Below, piece by piece: positions 51,634 through 60,058 of a stretch of 64,000 nt of DNA. Numbering within the stretch: the stretch's first letter is position 1; each line of letters begins with the position of its first letter. This DNA is from Rhodovibrio sodomensis (GTDB lineage: Bacteria > Pseudomonadota > Alphaproteobacteria > Kiloniellales > Rhodovibrionaceae), in contig NZ_NRRL01000001.1 in NCBI RefSeq assembly GCF_016583645.1, forward strand, positions 62,001-126,000, read 5' to 3'. A program made the translations under genes and the position numbers. Under the pieces are notes generated by a model. That model saw only the letters and a program-made list of their open reading frames with translations. It was not told the DNA's origin and made no database searches.

Positions 51634-52557
51634 ATGCAGGTCACCCTCACGCATGCCCGCCTGAAGGAGATGGCCAAGGCCGCGCGCAAGAAGCTCGGCC
51701 CCGCCGCCCCGTCCTACCAGAAGACCCTCGACACGCCGGCCGCCGCGCTCGGCTTTTCCAGCTACGAAGCCCTCAAGCCCAAGCTCGCCGATACCGACGC
51801 ACCAACGAACACGACCCCGCCGACGCCCGAGGTCGCCGTCGTGGTGGTCCCGACCGAGACCCGTCTGGATATCGACCCGAGCGAGGAGCCGAAGGTCTTC
51901 GTCGGCGCCGACGTCCACGCCGCGGTGGATGCGTTCAGCGCCTGGCTCGGGGAGCACGGCGCCAACACCGATGGCCGCGAGCCGGAGCACTACCTCTACA
52001 AGCTGCCGGTGAGTGCGGGGCAGCCGGCCGGACAGGTGAAGGACCCGGAAACACCGGTGACAATCGCGCCAGCTGCCGACGACCCGAACAGGATCCGCCG
52101 CGACGCGTTCGACCTGACCCACCCGCTCAACGGCGTGAAGCTCGCCTGCAGCGTAACCACGATCGGCGCCACACCGTTCTTCCTCTCCTCCCTGGAGATC
52201 GTCCAGAACCACTGCGAGGATATCGACCTCGTCGTCTTCGCCTACGACCCGAGTGATGAAGAAGACCCCTTCTGGGTCGATCATCATGACGAGCGCGGCT
52301 TTGAGGACGAGCGACTGCCGATGAACAGGTCCTGCATCGACGCGATCCGCGAACTGCACGCCGCCTTCGCGCAGCCGGACGACGCGATCTACGTGCACGC
52401 CTGTTCAGGCGTCACCTTCGTCACCCTGAACGCGACCTACGATACTTTCACCTCTCAGGCGAAACCGGCAGGCGCGCCGGTCGTGCTGATCGTCGATGAC
52501 TTCCAGCCCGATACGATCAGCGAAGCCCGCCAGCGGTTCCTCGCCTGGATCGGCTGA
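51634..52557 (+). CDS. Leader-associated paralog 8: Glyoxalase_8-like head, unknown C-terminus
   Basis: A 307-residue protein. The head is 'THARLKEMAKAARKKLGP' plus 'YQKTLDTPAAALGFSSYEAL', with a Pro in a helix that is Leu-Ala in other copies. The C-terminal part ('NGVKLACSVTTIGATPFFL', 'DDAIYVHACSGVTFVTLNA') is a different beta-rich domain. Start at 51634 with AAGGAG upstream; the in-frame stretch back to 51499 is leader. Confidence 0.75.
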   Translation: MQVTLTHARLKEMAKAARKKLGPAAPSYQKTLDTPAAALGFSSYEALKPKLADTDAPTNTTPPTPEVAVVVVPTETRLDIDPSEEPKVFVGADVHAAVDAFSAWLGEHGANTDGREPEHYLYKLPVSAGQPAGQVKDPETPVTIAPAADDPNRIRRDAFDLTHPLNGVKLACSVTTIGATPFFLSSLEIVQNHCEDIDLVVFAYDPSDEEDPFWVDHHDERGFEDERLPMNRSCIDAIRELHAAFAQPDDAIYVHACSGVTFVTLNATYDTFTSQAKPAGAPVVLIVDDFQPDTISEARQRFLAWIG

Positions 52558-52712
52558 CCCGAGCGCGGCGCGCGGCAGCGGCGAAACCCCGCTGCCGCGC
52601 CTCCGGCGTTAAAGACCGGTTACCAAAATCCGATAGGATGGACCGAACTTCCACCATCGTGTTCCGCCAATCCAACTCGCGAACGCCGGCCTCGACCGGC
52701 CAATGAGGTGCC

Positions 52713-54140
52713 ATGAAACCGCTGCGATACCTGACTGCCCTGGGCGCGCTCTGCCTCGGCCTGCTGGCGGTCTGCGCCCCGGCGCGAGCCGATGAGGCCG
52801 ACAACCTCGCCTGTCGATACCTGGATAACGACATCCATCTCGACCTCCTGAAGAACGGCGTGCCGGACGTGAAGACGGTTCACACCATCATGGTGGGCGA
52901 CGAGACCGACAGCTTCTTCCGCCGGGACGAGCTGGATGCGGGCATGGACGCCTTCTGGCCCCCGATCTGGAAGATGACGGACGCCGACCTCGATGCGCTG
53001 CTCGACCGCTTCAGGGCCTGCCAGGAGATCATCGCAGAGTGGGGCTCCCCGTTCCCGGTGATCCGGAAGCGTCAGATCGACGACTTCGACCGGGCGATGG
53101 GACTGATCAAAACCTTCCACGAGCGCACGATGGTCGCGCGGGCGAATGCCCGGGCGCTCAACGACTGGGTGACCCAGCTCTCCGAGCAGGAGCTCGACAT
53201 CGAGGCGGCCGAGGTCGCCATGAACAAGGCCCGTACGCTGCTTGCCGGAGAGGCTCAGGTCGCGAACAGCTACGCGTTCAAGCAGGCCAAGCAGCTCGCC
53301 GAGATCGCGAACGTTGCCGCCCAGAACACCCGTGAGAAAATCGACACGCTCCGCAGCACCCGCCCGGACGGTCTCGAGACGATGATCGAAGTCCGGGAGA
53401 TTATCGACGCCTGGGAAACCGACGTGGGACGGTTCGACCCCAACGATCCACTCGCCGGCCCGGATATCGGCTATCGCGGCTACCAGATCCTGGCGCGCCG
53501 CGATCAGGTGGAAGAGAACCTGGAGATGTGGGACGTCCGGATGGATATCGTCGCGCCGTACAAGGGGATGGAGGGCGCGCGCGGCATCTACGAACTGCGC
53601 AAGGCGATCCACTACGGCGACCTGGCAAGCAGGATCCGACGCGCCGGCTCCCAGATCCGGACCTACCTGCCCGAAGCGGTCGTGAGATCCCTGGTCGGGA
53701 TGGAGGAGGACTACGGCGAGGCCAGGTGCATCGATGCGTTCGGCGAGGACGGGTACAAGATCATGCGCCGCGCAACGCTCGCGCTGGGCGACGACACCCG
53801 CAGCATGGCCAAGAGCTTCTGCCGGCTGCTGGCCCGCGGCTACACCCTGGAATCCGCCTCAACGAACCCTTTCGAGGCCACACTGGTCCGCAGCCACCCG
53901 GACGCGCACCCGTTCTTCGGCGCGGAACCGCCGGAGCGGGTCAGGCTGAAGCTCCACCAGGTAGAGAAGACGGACGACCGCCGGATCTACTACCTGCATC
54001 CCGACAGCTCCCGTGCGCCCGCCGGGAGCGATCGGGCGATCCAGGACTGGACGAACGTCTATCACGACATCATGAACACCATGATCTCCCCGCACGGCCC
54101 GGACGTTCCGCCCACCTACTGGCCGAACAACATCCGGTAG
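52713..54140 (+). CDS. Secreted protein of unknown function
   Basis: A 475-residue protein. Signal peptide 'LGALCLGLLAVCAPARADEA' (cleavage after ARA). Mature part is helical and acidic-basic mixed ('IEAAEVAMNKARTLLAGEAQ', 'YKGMEGARGIYELRKAIHYG'). Seven or so cysteines are scattered. No similarity recognised; periplasmic location expected. Terminator follows. Confidence 0.65.
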   Translation: MKPLRYLTALGALCLGLLAVCAPARADEADNLACRYLDNDIHLDLLKNGVPDVKTVHTIMVGDETDSFFRRDELDAGMDAFWPPIWKMTDADLDALLDRFRACQEIIAEWGSPFPVIRKRQIDDFDRAMGLIKTFHERTMVARANARALNDWVTQLSEQELDIEAAEVAMNKARTLLAGEAQVANSYAFKQAKQLAEIANVAAQNTREKIDTLRSTRPDGLETMIEVREIIDAWETDVGRFDPNDPLAGPDIGYRGYQILARRDQVEENLEMWDVRMDIVAPYKGMEGARGIYELRKAIHYGDLASRIRRAGSQIRTYLPEAVVRSLVGMEEDYGEARCIDAFGEDGYKIMRRATLALGDDTRSMAKSFCRLLARGYTLESASTNPFEATLVRSHPDAHPFFGAEPPERVRLKLHQVEKTDDRRIYYLHPDSSRAPAGSDRAIQDWTNVYHDIMNTMISPHGPDVPPTYWPNNIR

Positions 54141-54153
54141 CCCCACGATCCAG

Positions 54154-54193
54154 CCCCGGGGCCGTCGTGCCTGTTGAGGCGACGGCCCCGGGT
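54154..54193 (+). terminator. Terminator-like hairpin
   Basis: CCCGGGGCCGTCG pairs with CGACGGCCCCGGG around a 12-base loop; no T-run. Confidence 0.7.
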
Positions 54194-54249
54194 CAGGATC
54201 GTCCGGGCGGTATGATCGTCCCTGAGAAGCCCGTCTGAAGGAGCCGGCC

Positions 54250-54519
54250 ATGACGCGCGTCCGCCTGCCAAAGCTGTTCGCCGCAGATTACCTCGACCGA
54301 AGCCCGATCGAGTCCGAGGACCAGCAGCGTCACTTCCAGGTCGTGGCCGAGACCAGCCGGACGATCACCCTGGACGCGACGACGCGCGGTCTGCGCGACC
54401 TGCTCGACGACGCGGAGCATTACGCCGAACCCGGCAACATCTCGCGCGACCACATCGAGCTGATCCGCTCGGCCCGTCGATGCCTGCCCCACCTGCGCCG
54501 GGCTCTCGGATCACACTGA
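54250..54519 (+). CDS. Unknown small protein
   Basis: An 89-residue protein: 'RHFQVVAETSRTITLDATTR' then 'HIELIRSARRCLPHLRRAL'. GAAGGAG lies 6 nt before the ATG. No family recognised. Confidence 0.6.
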   Translation: MTRVRLPKLFAADYLDRSPIESEDQQRHFQVVAETSRTITLDATTRGLRDLLDDAEHYAEPGNISRDHIELIRSARRCLPHLRRALGSH

Positions 54520-54554
54520 CAGACGTGCTGCTTGACGGCTACTGAACTCTAACG

Positions 54555-54611
54555 GACCGTTGGCTCGAACGGCGCACGGCGCCGTTCCAGCGAGCGGTTC
54601 CCCCGCTCGAC
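54555..54611 (+). repeat. Direct repeat, copy 1 (5' part of leader 9)
   Basis: Nearly identical to 55702-55757 (one substitution and one missing C in a C run). It contains the hairpin GAACGGCGC/GCGCCGTTC (54567-54587) and a CGAGCGG/CCGCTCG hairpin. The pair suggests tandem duplication of the leader-gene module that produced paralogs 9 and 10. Confidence 0.85.
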
Positions 54612-54780
54612 CTCGATGGACGCCTGTCGGCTCCGCCGGGACCGCGTTTCGCGCGGCCCGGACGACCGCGTCCGAGGACAATTCGCTTCGACGCCCACGC
54701 TCCTTCTCACGAGGAAGACGCCGGGATCGACGCGCACGACGGAGCCAGCCGGCCCGAGGGGCTGCCAGACGATCCCGACA
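54590..54780 (+). promoter_or_regulatory. Structured leader RNA 9 (subclass B) upstream of the gene at 54813
   Basis: P1 GGACGC (54618-54623) with GCGTCC (54668-54673); P2 GTC (54626-54628) with GAC (54664-54666); P3 CCGGG-CCGCG hairpin with one bulged A (54636-54661); long-range GGCTCCG (54629-54635) with CGGAGCC (54740-54746). The last pairing ends 66 nt before the ATG. Confidence 0.75.
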
Positions 54781-54812
54781 AGACGCGTCTTCCACGACAA
54801 GGAGTCGCTTCG

Positions 54813-55550
54813 ATGAACATCGACCTCGACAACCGCAAGATGCAGACCCTGGCCCGGGCCCTGCGTCGCGAACTCAACCTGGGCGACGACCACCGCGGCG
54901 TCCTCGACGCGCTCGCCAAGGGCTTCGGCTTCAAGAGCTACGGCGCGATGAAGGACAATCTCAGCGCCTCGCCCAACGACACCGCTGCCACAGCACCTGC
55001 GGTTTCAGCGGATCTCGTGACCTTCGCGGTTTTGCCCGACGGCTTCCGGGTCCAGGTTCTGGACCCCGAGAACCAGCCAATCGAAGCGATCGACGAGGGC
55101 GACAGCTCGGGGGACTCCGTGACCCGTACCGGTCCGGGATTCCCGGGTGTCGGCTATCGCAAGCTGTTTGTCTGGGCCCGCGACCGCGCACTCGAATGCG
55201 CGCGCAAATACGGCCTTCCAGACACCCGCGTCCTGCATGACACGGATCTGGAAGATCTCGCAGAAGAAGACCTCCCGGAAGGGGTCTCCGCCGATCCAAC
55301 CGATTGGCCGAAAAACGTCGAAGTTACCTTCGCCCCGACTGTGCAGTCCCTGGGAGTGACCGTCTCGATCTTTGCGAGCGACAACGCAGACTTCGTCGCT
55401 CAATTGCGTTCACTCGCGAGCAAGCTCGTCCCGCTGGTCAACAACGGCCTTAACGAGATCGGGGGTCTGAATATACCGGGGGCGGGCGACTACGGCTTGC
55501 ACCTCTCCCTCGCCGAGCCTGGCAGGATCGTCGACATCTACGAAGATTGA
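54813..55550 (+). CDS. Leader-associated paralog 9: Glyoxalase_8-like head, unknown C-terminus
   Basis: A 245-residue protein. The head is 'DNRKMQTLARALRRELNLGD' plus 'HRGVLDALAKGFGFKSYGAM', close to paralog 10. 'ADLVTFAVLPDGFRVQVLDP' begins a C-terminal domain that also occurs, in altered form, in paralog 10 ('RVSFQVHPLGYKVVLQST'). AAGGAG lies 8 nt before the ATG. Confidence 0.75.
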   Translation: MNIDLDNRKMQTLARALRRELNLGDDHRGVLDALAKGFGFKSYGAMKDNLSASPNDTAATAPAVSADLVTFAVLPDGFRVQVLDPENQPIEAIDEGDSSGDSVTRTGPGFPGVGYRKLFVWARDRALECARKYGLPDTRVLHDTDLEDLAEEDLPEGVSADPTDWPKNVEVTFAPTVQSLGVTVSIFASDNADFVAQLRSLASKLVPLVNNGLNEIGGLNIPGAGDYGLHLSLAEPGRIVDIYED

Positions 55551-55701
55551 CCCATCCAGCGCGGGCCGCCGTTGCACGCCGACGGCGGCCCGATGCGCCC
55601 CACCGCGCTCCCTGCGCGAATACGGACAACGCCATCGCGGGCCGGCGGCGCACCTGTGCCACCGGCTCTCCGTGACAGCTTGACGCCACGCGTAACCTCT
55701 C

Positions 55702-55757
55702 GACCGTTGGCTAGAACGGCGCACGGCGCCGTTCCAGCGAGCGGTTCCCCGCTCGAC
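55702..55757 (+). repeat. Direct repeat, copy 2 (5' part of leader 10)
   Basis: Partner of 54555-54611. The two lie 1,147 bp apart in the same orientation. Confidence 0.85.
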
Positions 55758-55910
55758 ACCCGGGCGCCCGTCGGCTCCGACCTGGCCTCCAGCCAGGGAT
55801 GACCGCGCCCGGCCACATGCCAAGACCCGACGCACCCCCTTATTCGAAGAGGCGGGACTGTGCGGGATCGACGCGCAATCGGAGCCAGCCAGGCCCACGG
55901 GGCCCAGAAG
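55735..55910 (+). promoter_or_regulatory. Structured leader RNA 10 (subclass B) upstream of the gene at 55953
   Basis: P1 CCGGGCGC (55760-55767) with GCGCCCGG (55805-55812); P2 GTC (55770-55772) with GAC (55801-55803); P3 CCTGGC/GCCAGG (55781-55797); long-range GGCTCCGA (55773-55780) with TCGGAGCC (55879-55886); distal hairpin GGCCC/GGGCC-type at 55892-55905. The last pairing ends 66 nt before the ATG. Confidence 0.78.
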
Positions 55911-55952
55911 ATCCCGGCAAACCAGTCACGCGCCCAGAAGGGAGATGCGTCG

Positions 55953-57143
55953 ATGCAGATCGACATCACGCCGCGCCGGATGCAGGACCTCGCCAAGCGC
56001 CTGCGCCGCAACCTCGACATCCGAGGCGACCACCGCGCCGTCCTCGACCAGCTCGCGATCGGCCTTGGCTTCAAGAGCTACGCCGCGATGAAAGCTGCGA
56101 TGGAGACCCAGCCGAAGAACCCCGGACAGACGCCGAGCGCACCGAAGGAGGCGCCAGCGACCAGCGGTGCCGCGGATAGCCGCGCCAACACGGCAGCCGG
56201 GGAAAGCTGGTCGGAGATGCAGGAACGCCTGCACGCGAGCCCGGCATGGACCGATTTCACCAAGCGCCTGGCCGAGGGCGTGTCACCCCGCAGTTCGGCC
56301 GGCTACGTCGGCGAGCTTCACCTGGGCGACGACCGGGGCCTCACCGAGCCCGGCAATACAAGCGCAACCACCAGTGCTGCCGGGCATTCCCGCGCCGAGG
56401 TGATCGAGCAGCTGGCCAACGCCGCCCTCTCGATGCTGCGGCCGCTGAATCACGAAGACCTGCGCCGCCTGTCCTCACAAGCGCGCCTTGACCGGGCCGT
56501 TGAGCTCGTCATGCGCGGACACTGGTGGGTCGTGCCGCGCGATCAGGCCGAGGCGCAGCCGAACGGCGAGGCGGTCGAGGCCGCAGCCCGTCCAGATCGC
56601 TCGCGCGACATCGCCCGGGTCTCGTTCCAGGTCCACCCGCTGGGCTACAAGGTCGTGCTCCAGAGCACGGCCGGCGAGGCGATCGAGACCTGGAGGGCCG
56701 GCAACCGACGCGACGACCCGCGTCACGAACAGCCGTCGCTGCAACGCGCCGACGCCCTGACCTATCCCGAGATGCTGCTGCAGGCGATCCGGGCGGCGGA
56801 GGATCTGGCCGACGCCCACGACCTCGACAGCATCGAGCACGACGTTATGGGCGAGGAGAGCCAGTGGGACGACGCGTCCCCGAGCGCGGCCGCGCTCGTG
56901 GCCGGCAGCTACTACGCGGACTTCGTCCGCGGCACGCCGACCCCGGACGCACCCGCCATCGCCACGCCGCGCTTCACGGTGCACGACCGGCAGCAGGCAC
57001 GCCGCCTGATCGTCCAGCTGCTCCAGGAAGATCTCGACCTCCGCCGGGAGGCGCCGGCGGCCCCGCGCCGGATCTCACTCGACAGCCTGCGCCACGACGG
57101 CCCCGTCCTGCGGTCGATCAAACCGGCCGACCTCCCTTCCTGA
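55953..57143 (+). CDS. Leader-associated paralog 10: Glyoxalase_8-like head, long variable body
   Basis: A 396-residue protein. The head is 'TPRRMQDLAKRLRRNLDI' plus 'HRAVLDQLAIGLGFKSYAAM'. A Ser/Ala/Pro-rich linker (about 55-90) leads to 'SWSEMQERLHASPAWTDF', a helical 'LSMLRPLNHEDLRRLSSQA' region and a beta-rich domain shared with paralog 9. Function unknown. Start at 55953 with AAGGGAG upstream; two hairpins follow the stop. Confidence 0.75.
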   Translation: MQIDITPRRMQDLAKRLRRNLDIRGDHRAVLDQLAIGLGFKSYAAMKAAMETQPKNPGQTPSAPKEAPATSGAADSRANTAAGESWSEMQERLHASPAWTDFTKRLAEGVSPRSSAGYVGELHLGDDRGLTEPGNTSATTSAAGHSRAEVIEQLANAALSMLRPLNHEDLRRLSSQARLDRAVELVMRGHWWVVPRDQAEAQPNGEAVEAAARPDRSRDIARVSFQVHPLGYKVVLQSTAGEAIETWRAGNRRDDPRHEQPSLQRADALTYPEMLLQAIRAAEDLADAHDLDSIEHDVMGEESQWDDASPSAAALVAGSYYADFVRGTPTPDAPAIATPRFTVHDRQQARRLIVQLLQEDLDLRREAPAAPRRISLDSLRHDGPVLRSIKPADLPS

Positions 57144-57145
57144 AT

Positions 57146-57215
57146 GGGCCATCCGGCCTTTCGGCCGCCCATCCCGGGGCCGCCGCCGTTCCCCGGCGGC
57201 GGCTCCGGGCCGGCC
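57146..57215 (+). terminator. Double hairpin region after paralog 10
   Basis: GGCC-rich hairpin near 57147-57172, then GCCGCCGCCG/CGGCGGCGGC-type hairpin near 57180-57203. No T-run. Confidence 0.55.
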
Positions 57216-57220
57216 GGCGG

Positions 57221-57230
57221 ACCCAATTTC
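57221..57230 (+). promoter_or_regulatory. ACCCAYTTYC box before the gene at 57261
   Basis: ACCCAATTTC, 30 nt before the ATG and just after the preceding hairpins. Confidence 0.45.
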
Positions 57231-57260
57231 AAACCACAGAAGCAATCTGGAGAGAGCCCG

Positions 57261-57632
57261 ATGGGCAACCACCACGCCGGACGCGCCATGGGGCGCGAAG
57301 CCCAGATCCTGTACGAGCGCCGGCAGCCCGGCGAACGCGCGATCGACCTGCTCGACCGGGTCTGCGAGCCCTGGCGGAACTGCGACGCCGAATTCGAGGC
57401 GGAGGACCCGAACACCCCCACGATGGTCCACCCCGAGTATCAGGACTACACCGCCCCGCATCCGGCGTGCGGCCTGGGCATGTTGATCCTGGAAGCCTTC
57501 GCCTCCGACCGGACGGCGGAATTCCAGCGCCTCTATACCGAGGACCTCGATCCGGCCGAGAGCGATGCGCTCAGCGAGCGCCACTACGAAGAAGTCGTCT
57601 CGCAGTTCAAGAAACGCTACGACTTCTATTAG
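57261..57632 (+). CDS. Unknown protein ending at an in-frame amber codon
   Basis: A 123-residue acidic protein ('GERAIDLLDRVCEPWRNCDA', 'LYTEDLDPAESDALSERHYE'). GGAGAG lies 8 nt before the ATG. After TAG (57630-57632) the same frame stays open for 18 codons and encodes a tail of the same acidic character ('APEERNDEIADVDDVTCS') up to TGA, so the amber codon may be a recent mutation or sequencing error. Confidence 0.6.
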   Translation: MGNHHAGRAMGREAQILYERRQPGERAIDLLDRVCEPWRNCDAEFEAEDPNTPTMVHPEYQDYTAPHPACGLGMLILEAFASDRTAEFQRLYTEDLDPAESDALSERHYEEVVSQFKKRYDFY

Positions 57633-57792
57633 GCCCCCGAGGAGCGGAACGACGAGATCGCCGACGTCGACGACGTGACCTGCAGCTGACGCGTTCGCAC
57701 CACGGCGGCAGCTGGCCTGCGCGACTGCGGGTCGGCTGCCGCCGCGGCGAAATCAAATCAAATCCAACCTGACCCCTGTTCGACCCTTCACC

Positions 57793-57823
57793 GCAGCGGC
57801 GTTCCCGAACGCCGCCGCTGCGG
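57793..57823 (+). repeat. Strong hairpin before leader 11
   Basis: GCAGCGGCGTTC pairs with GAACGCCGC(C)GCTGC, one bulged base and a two-base spacer at the centre of symmetry. Similar in position to the hairpins before other leaders. Confidence 0.6.
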
Positions 57824-57839
57824 TGAACGGCCGAGAAAC

Positions 57840-57995
57840 CGTTCTTATCGAGAGGGCCCCAGGGCGCCCGCCGGTCCCCGCCGCGTGCTTCGCGGTACGG
57901 CAAAGCCCACGCGACGACGACCTTCGAGAGACGTCCTCCCATGCATGCGGGTGGCGGTCGAAGGGCAACGGGGACCGCCAGCCTCGCGGAGGCGA
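57840..57995 (+). promoter_or_regulatory. Structured leader RNA 11 (subclass A) upstream of the gene at 58038
   Basis: P1 GGGC (57862-57865) with GCCC (57905-57908); P2 GCCG (57870-57873) with CGGC (57898-57901); P3 CCGCG/CGCGG (57881-57895); long-range CGGTCCCC (57872-57879) with GGGGACCG (57970-57977); distal hairpin GCCTC/GAGGC (57981-57992). The last pairing ends 60 nt before the ATG. The gene behind it is interrupted by an IS. Confidence 0.78.
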
Positions 57996-58037
57996 AGACC
58001 AGCCGCCCGATCCATCGCATCGGAAGGACCATCCAAG

Positions 58038-58289
58038 ATGGAGATCACGCTCTCCGAACGCCGCCTCAAGGAGATGGCCAAGACCCTGCGCGCCGGCCTG
58101 CCCGAGACAGCCCGGCCGACCTACACCCAGACCCTCGACCTGCTGGCGAGCGTCTTCGGTCAGCGCACCTTCGCCGCCCTAAAGGCCCAGATCGAGCCCG
58201 CGGCGGAGACCCAGCCCCCCGCCGGAAACGCCGACAGCCGACCGTTCACCGTCATCGTCTCCGACGACCGCGACAACGACCTAGTCTAC
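58038..58289 (+). pseudogene. Leader-associated paralog 11, 5' part (interrupted by IS200/IS605 element)
   Basis: 84 codons. The head is 'SERRLKEMAKTLRAGLPE' plus 'YTQTLDLLASVFGQRTFAAL' (subclass A), then 'PFTVIVSDDRDNDLVY'. The reading frame is cut after the TAC codon at 58287-58289. Joining to the codon AGC at 60059 continues the same frame as 'SVQLEWESDSENAG', giving an uninterrupted 328-residue protein. Confidence 0.8.
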
Positions 58290-58314
58290 CAAAATTCGAC
58301 GACCAGTGCTCCAT

Positions 58315-58336
58315 CCAGAGCTGCCATGCAGCTTGG
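58315..58336 (+). repeat. Left-end subterminal palindrome of the IS
   Basis: CCAGAGC pairs with GCTTGG with one bulged base; the equivalent hairpin at the right end has the same arms and is likely bound by TnpA. Confidence 0.7.
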
Positions 58337-58361
58337 TTGGTGGTGAGGGCCGTCGCCTTGG

Positions 58362-58778
58362 TTATGCTGGACTGTCTTGCGCCGCGATGTACTGCCTCAT
58401 CACCTCCAAGGGCGCGCCGCCGCAGGACACGACGCAGTAGCTCCGGGACCAGAAGCCCGGACCCCAGTAATACGGCGCCAGCGCCTTTGCGAAGTCCCGA
58501 CGGATCAACCGGGAGCTTGTCGTCTTCAGATTGTTGACGAACCCGGCAAGCGTGAGCGTCGGCGGCAACGAGACCAGCAGATGCACGTGATCCGGCTCGC
58601 CGCTCACCTCCAGCAGCTCCCCGCCCCAGCCCGCGCAGCGCGCGCGTGCGATCTCCTCGAAGCGCACGAGGATTTCATCCGTGATGCAGCGATGCCGGTA
58701 CTTTGTCACCAGAACCAAGTGGTAGGTGAGCGCGTAGGCGCAGTGCGATAGCTTGTGTAATTCTTGCTGCGGAGCCAT
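58362..58778 (-). CDS. tnpA: IS200/IS605 Y1 transposase
   Basis: A 138-residue HUH single-strand transposase. 'GEPDHVHLLVSLPP' gives the His64-x-His66 pair, 'RSYCVVSCGG' is the usual late strand, and 'VMRQYIAAQ' carries the nucleophile Tyr130 with the following Gln. Full family length, with all catalytic residues present, so it may be active. ATG at 58778; the reading frame upstream of it belongs to the tnpB region on the other strand. Confidence 0.92.
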   Translation of the reverse strand: MAPQQELHKLSHCAYALTYHLVLVTKYRHRCITDEILVRFEEIARARCAGWGGELLEVSGEPDHVHLLVSLPPTLTLAGFVNNLKTTSSRLIRRDFAKALAPYYWGPGFWSRSYCVVSCGGAPLEVMRQYIAAQDSPA

Positions 58779-58787
58779 ATAACCAAG

Positions 58788-60008
58788 ATGGAGCACCGGC
58801 GCGTCACCTACAAGCTGTACCCGTCGAAAACCCAGGCCGCCGCGCTGGAGCGGATCTGCGATCTGCATCGCGATCTGTACAACGCCGCGCTCGAGGAGCG
58901 GATCTCCGCCTACCAGCGGGCCGGCCTGTCGATCGGTTTCAGCGACCAGTGCAAGAGCCTCACCCGGCTGCGCGCCGAGCAGCCGGCGTACGCCGAGCTC
59001 AACGCGCAGAGCCTGCAAGTGACGCTAAAGCGCCTGGATGAGGCGTTCGGTCACTTCTTCCGCCGGGTCAAGGCCGGCGGAACGCCGGGCTTTCCGCGCT
59101 TCAAATCGCGCAATCGCTTCTCCGGCTTCGGCTTCAAGGCCCACGGCGACGGGTTCCGTTTCCAGCCGACCGTCAAGCCCGACGCAGGCTGGCACCACGG
59201 CCACCTCAAGATCAGCGGCGTCGGCTGGATGCGGGCACGCGGCGTGGCGCGCACGCCGGGCCAGGTCAAGCGTTGCGAGATCATGCGCAAGGCCGACGGC
59301 TGGTTCGCCTCGCTGGTGCTGGCCTGTGAGCCGCACCGCGAGATCGACGCGGACGCGCACGAGATCGCCGGCATCGACTGGGGCGTGGAGACCTACGCCA
59401 CGCTCGCCCGCGGCCTGGACGAGACCGAGACGATCGAGAACGAGCGCTACTGGGAGACCGAGAGCGCCGCGCTGAAGCAGCGCCAGCGGGCGCTGTCGAA
59501 GGCGCTGCGCGGCCGGGGGTCAAACCGGGCGGCCAAGCAGCGCCAGCTGCTCGCCAAGCGCCACCGCCGGGTGGCCAACCGGCGCAAGGACCGGTGCCAC
59601 CAGGCCACCGCCGCCCTGGTCGCCCGCCACCGCATCCTCGCAACCGAACAGCTGAACGCCGCGGCGATGACCCGCTCGGCCCGCGGCACGGTCGACTCCC
59701 CAGGCAAGCAGGTGAGCCAGAAGGCTGGCCTGAACCGGTCGATCCTCGACACCGCCCCCGGCGGCCTGATCGCGATGCTCACGTACAAAGCGGCAGAAGC
59801 TGGTACGGAGCTGGTGATCCTGCCGACCCGGCGGCTGAAGCCCTCGCAGCGCTGTCCGCAGTCCTGGGTGGTCCAGAAGAAGACCCTGGACCAGCGCACC
59901 CACACCCTGCCGGACGGCACCCGGATCGGCCGCGATCACGCGGCCGCCCTGGTGATGCTCCGCGCAGCCCTGAAAAAGATGGGTCGGGAACCGGCCTGGG
60001 CTACCTAG
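58788..60008 (+). CDS. tnpB: TnpB RNA-guided nuclease, with degenerate zinc finger
   Basis: A 406-residue protein. RuvC residues are Asp197 ('GIDWGVETYATL'), Glu287 ('RILATEQLN') and Asp383 ('IGRDHAAALV'). The zinc finger between the last two normally has two CxxC pairs; here only Cys356 remains ('SQRCPQSWVV') and the second pair reads 'HTLPDGTRIG'. The usual DvNAA is DHAAA. TnpB proteins cut DNA guided by an RNA from the element's right end. Losing three of four zinc cysteines may impair folding, or mark a variant group. Confidence 0.9.
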   Translation: MEHRRVTYKLYPSKTQAAALERICDLHRDLYNAALEERISAYQRAGLSIGFSDQCKSLTRLRAEQPAYAELNAQSLQVTLKRLDEAFGHFFRRVKAGGTPGFPRFKSRNRFSGFGFKAHGDGFRFQPTVKPDAGWHHGHLKISGVGWMRARGVARTPGQVKRCEIMRKADGWFASLVLACEPHREIDADAHEIAGIDWGVETYATLARGLDETETIENERYWETESAALKQRQRALSKALRGRGSNRAAKQRQLLAKRHRRVANRRKDRCHQATAALVARHRILATEQLNAAAMTRSARGTVDSPGKQVSQKAGLNRSILDTAPGGLIAMLTYKAAEAGTELVILPTRRLKPSQRCPQSWVVQKKTLDQRTHTLPDGTRIGRDHAAALVMLRAALKKMGREPAWAT

Positions 60009-60021
60009 CCCGAAACCCCAT

Positions 60022-60043
60022 CCAGAGCCGCAAAGTGGCTTGG
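60022..60043 (+). repeat. Right-end subterminal palindrome of the IS (likely within the omega-RNA region)
   Basis: CCAGAGC pairs with GCTTGG with one bulged base. The right end of related elements encodes the guide RNA of TnpB, so a transcript ending near 60058 could have its guide in the flanking paralog gene. Confidence 0.65.
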
Positions 60044-60058
60044 GTGGGTGTAGTTCAT

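Larger units (their letters stand above)
58290..60058. mobile_element. IS200/IS605-family insertion sequence (about 1,769 bp)
   Basis: Encodes a Y1 transposase (tnpA, minus strand) and TnpB (plus strand) divergently. Both ends have subterminal imperfect palindromes of the same sequence type, CCAGAGC...GCTTGG (58315-58336 and 60022-60043), and no target duplication, as expected for this family. Boundaries are inferred from the frame restoration of the host gene: left flank ends CTAC, right flank begins AGCG. Confidence 0.85.
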
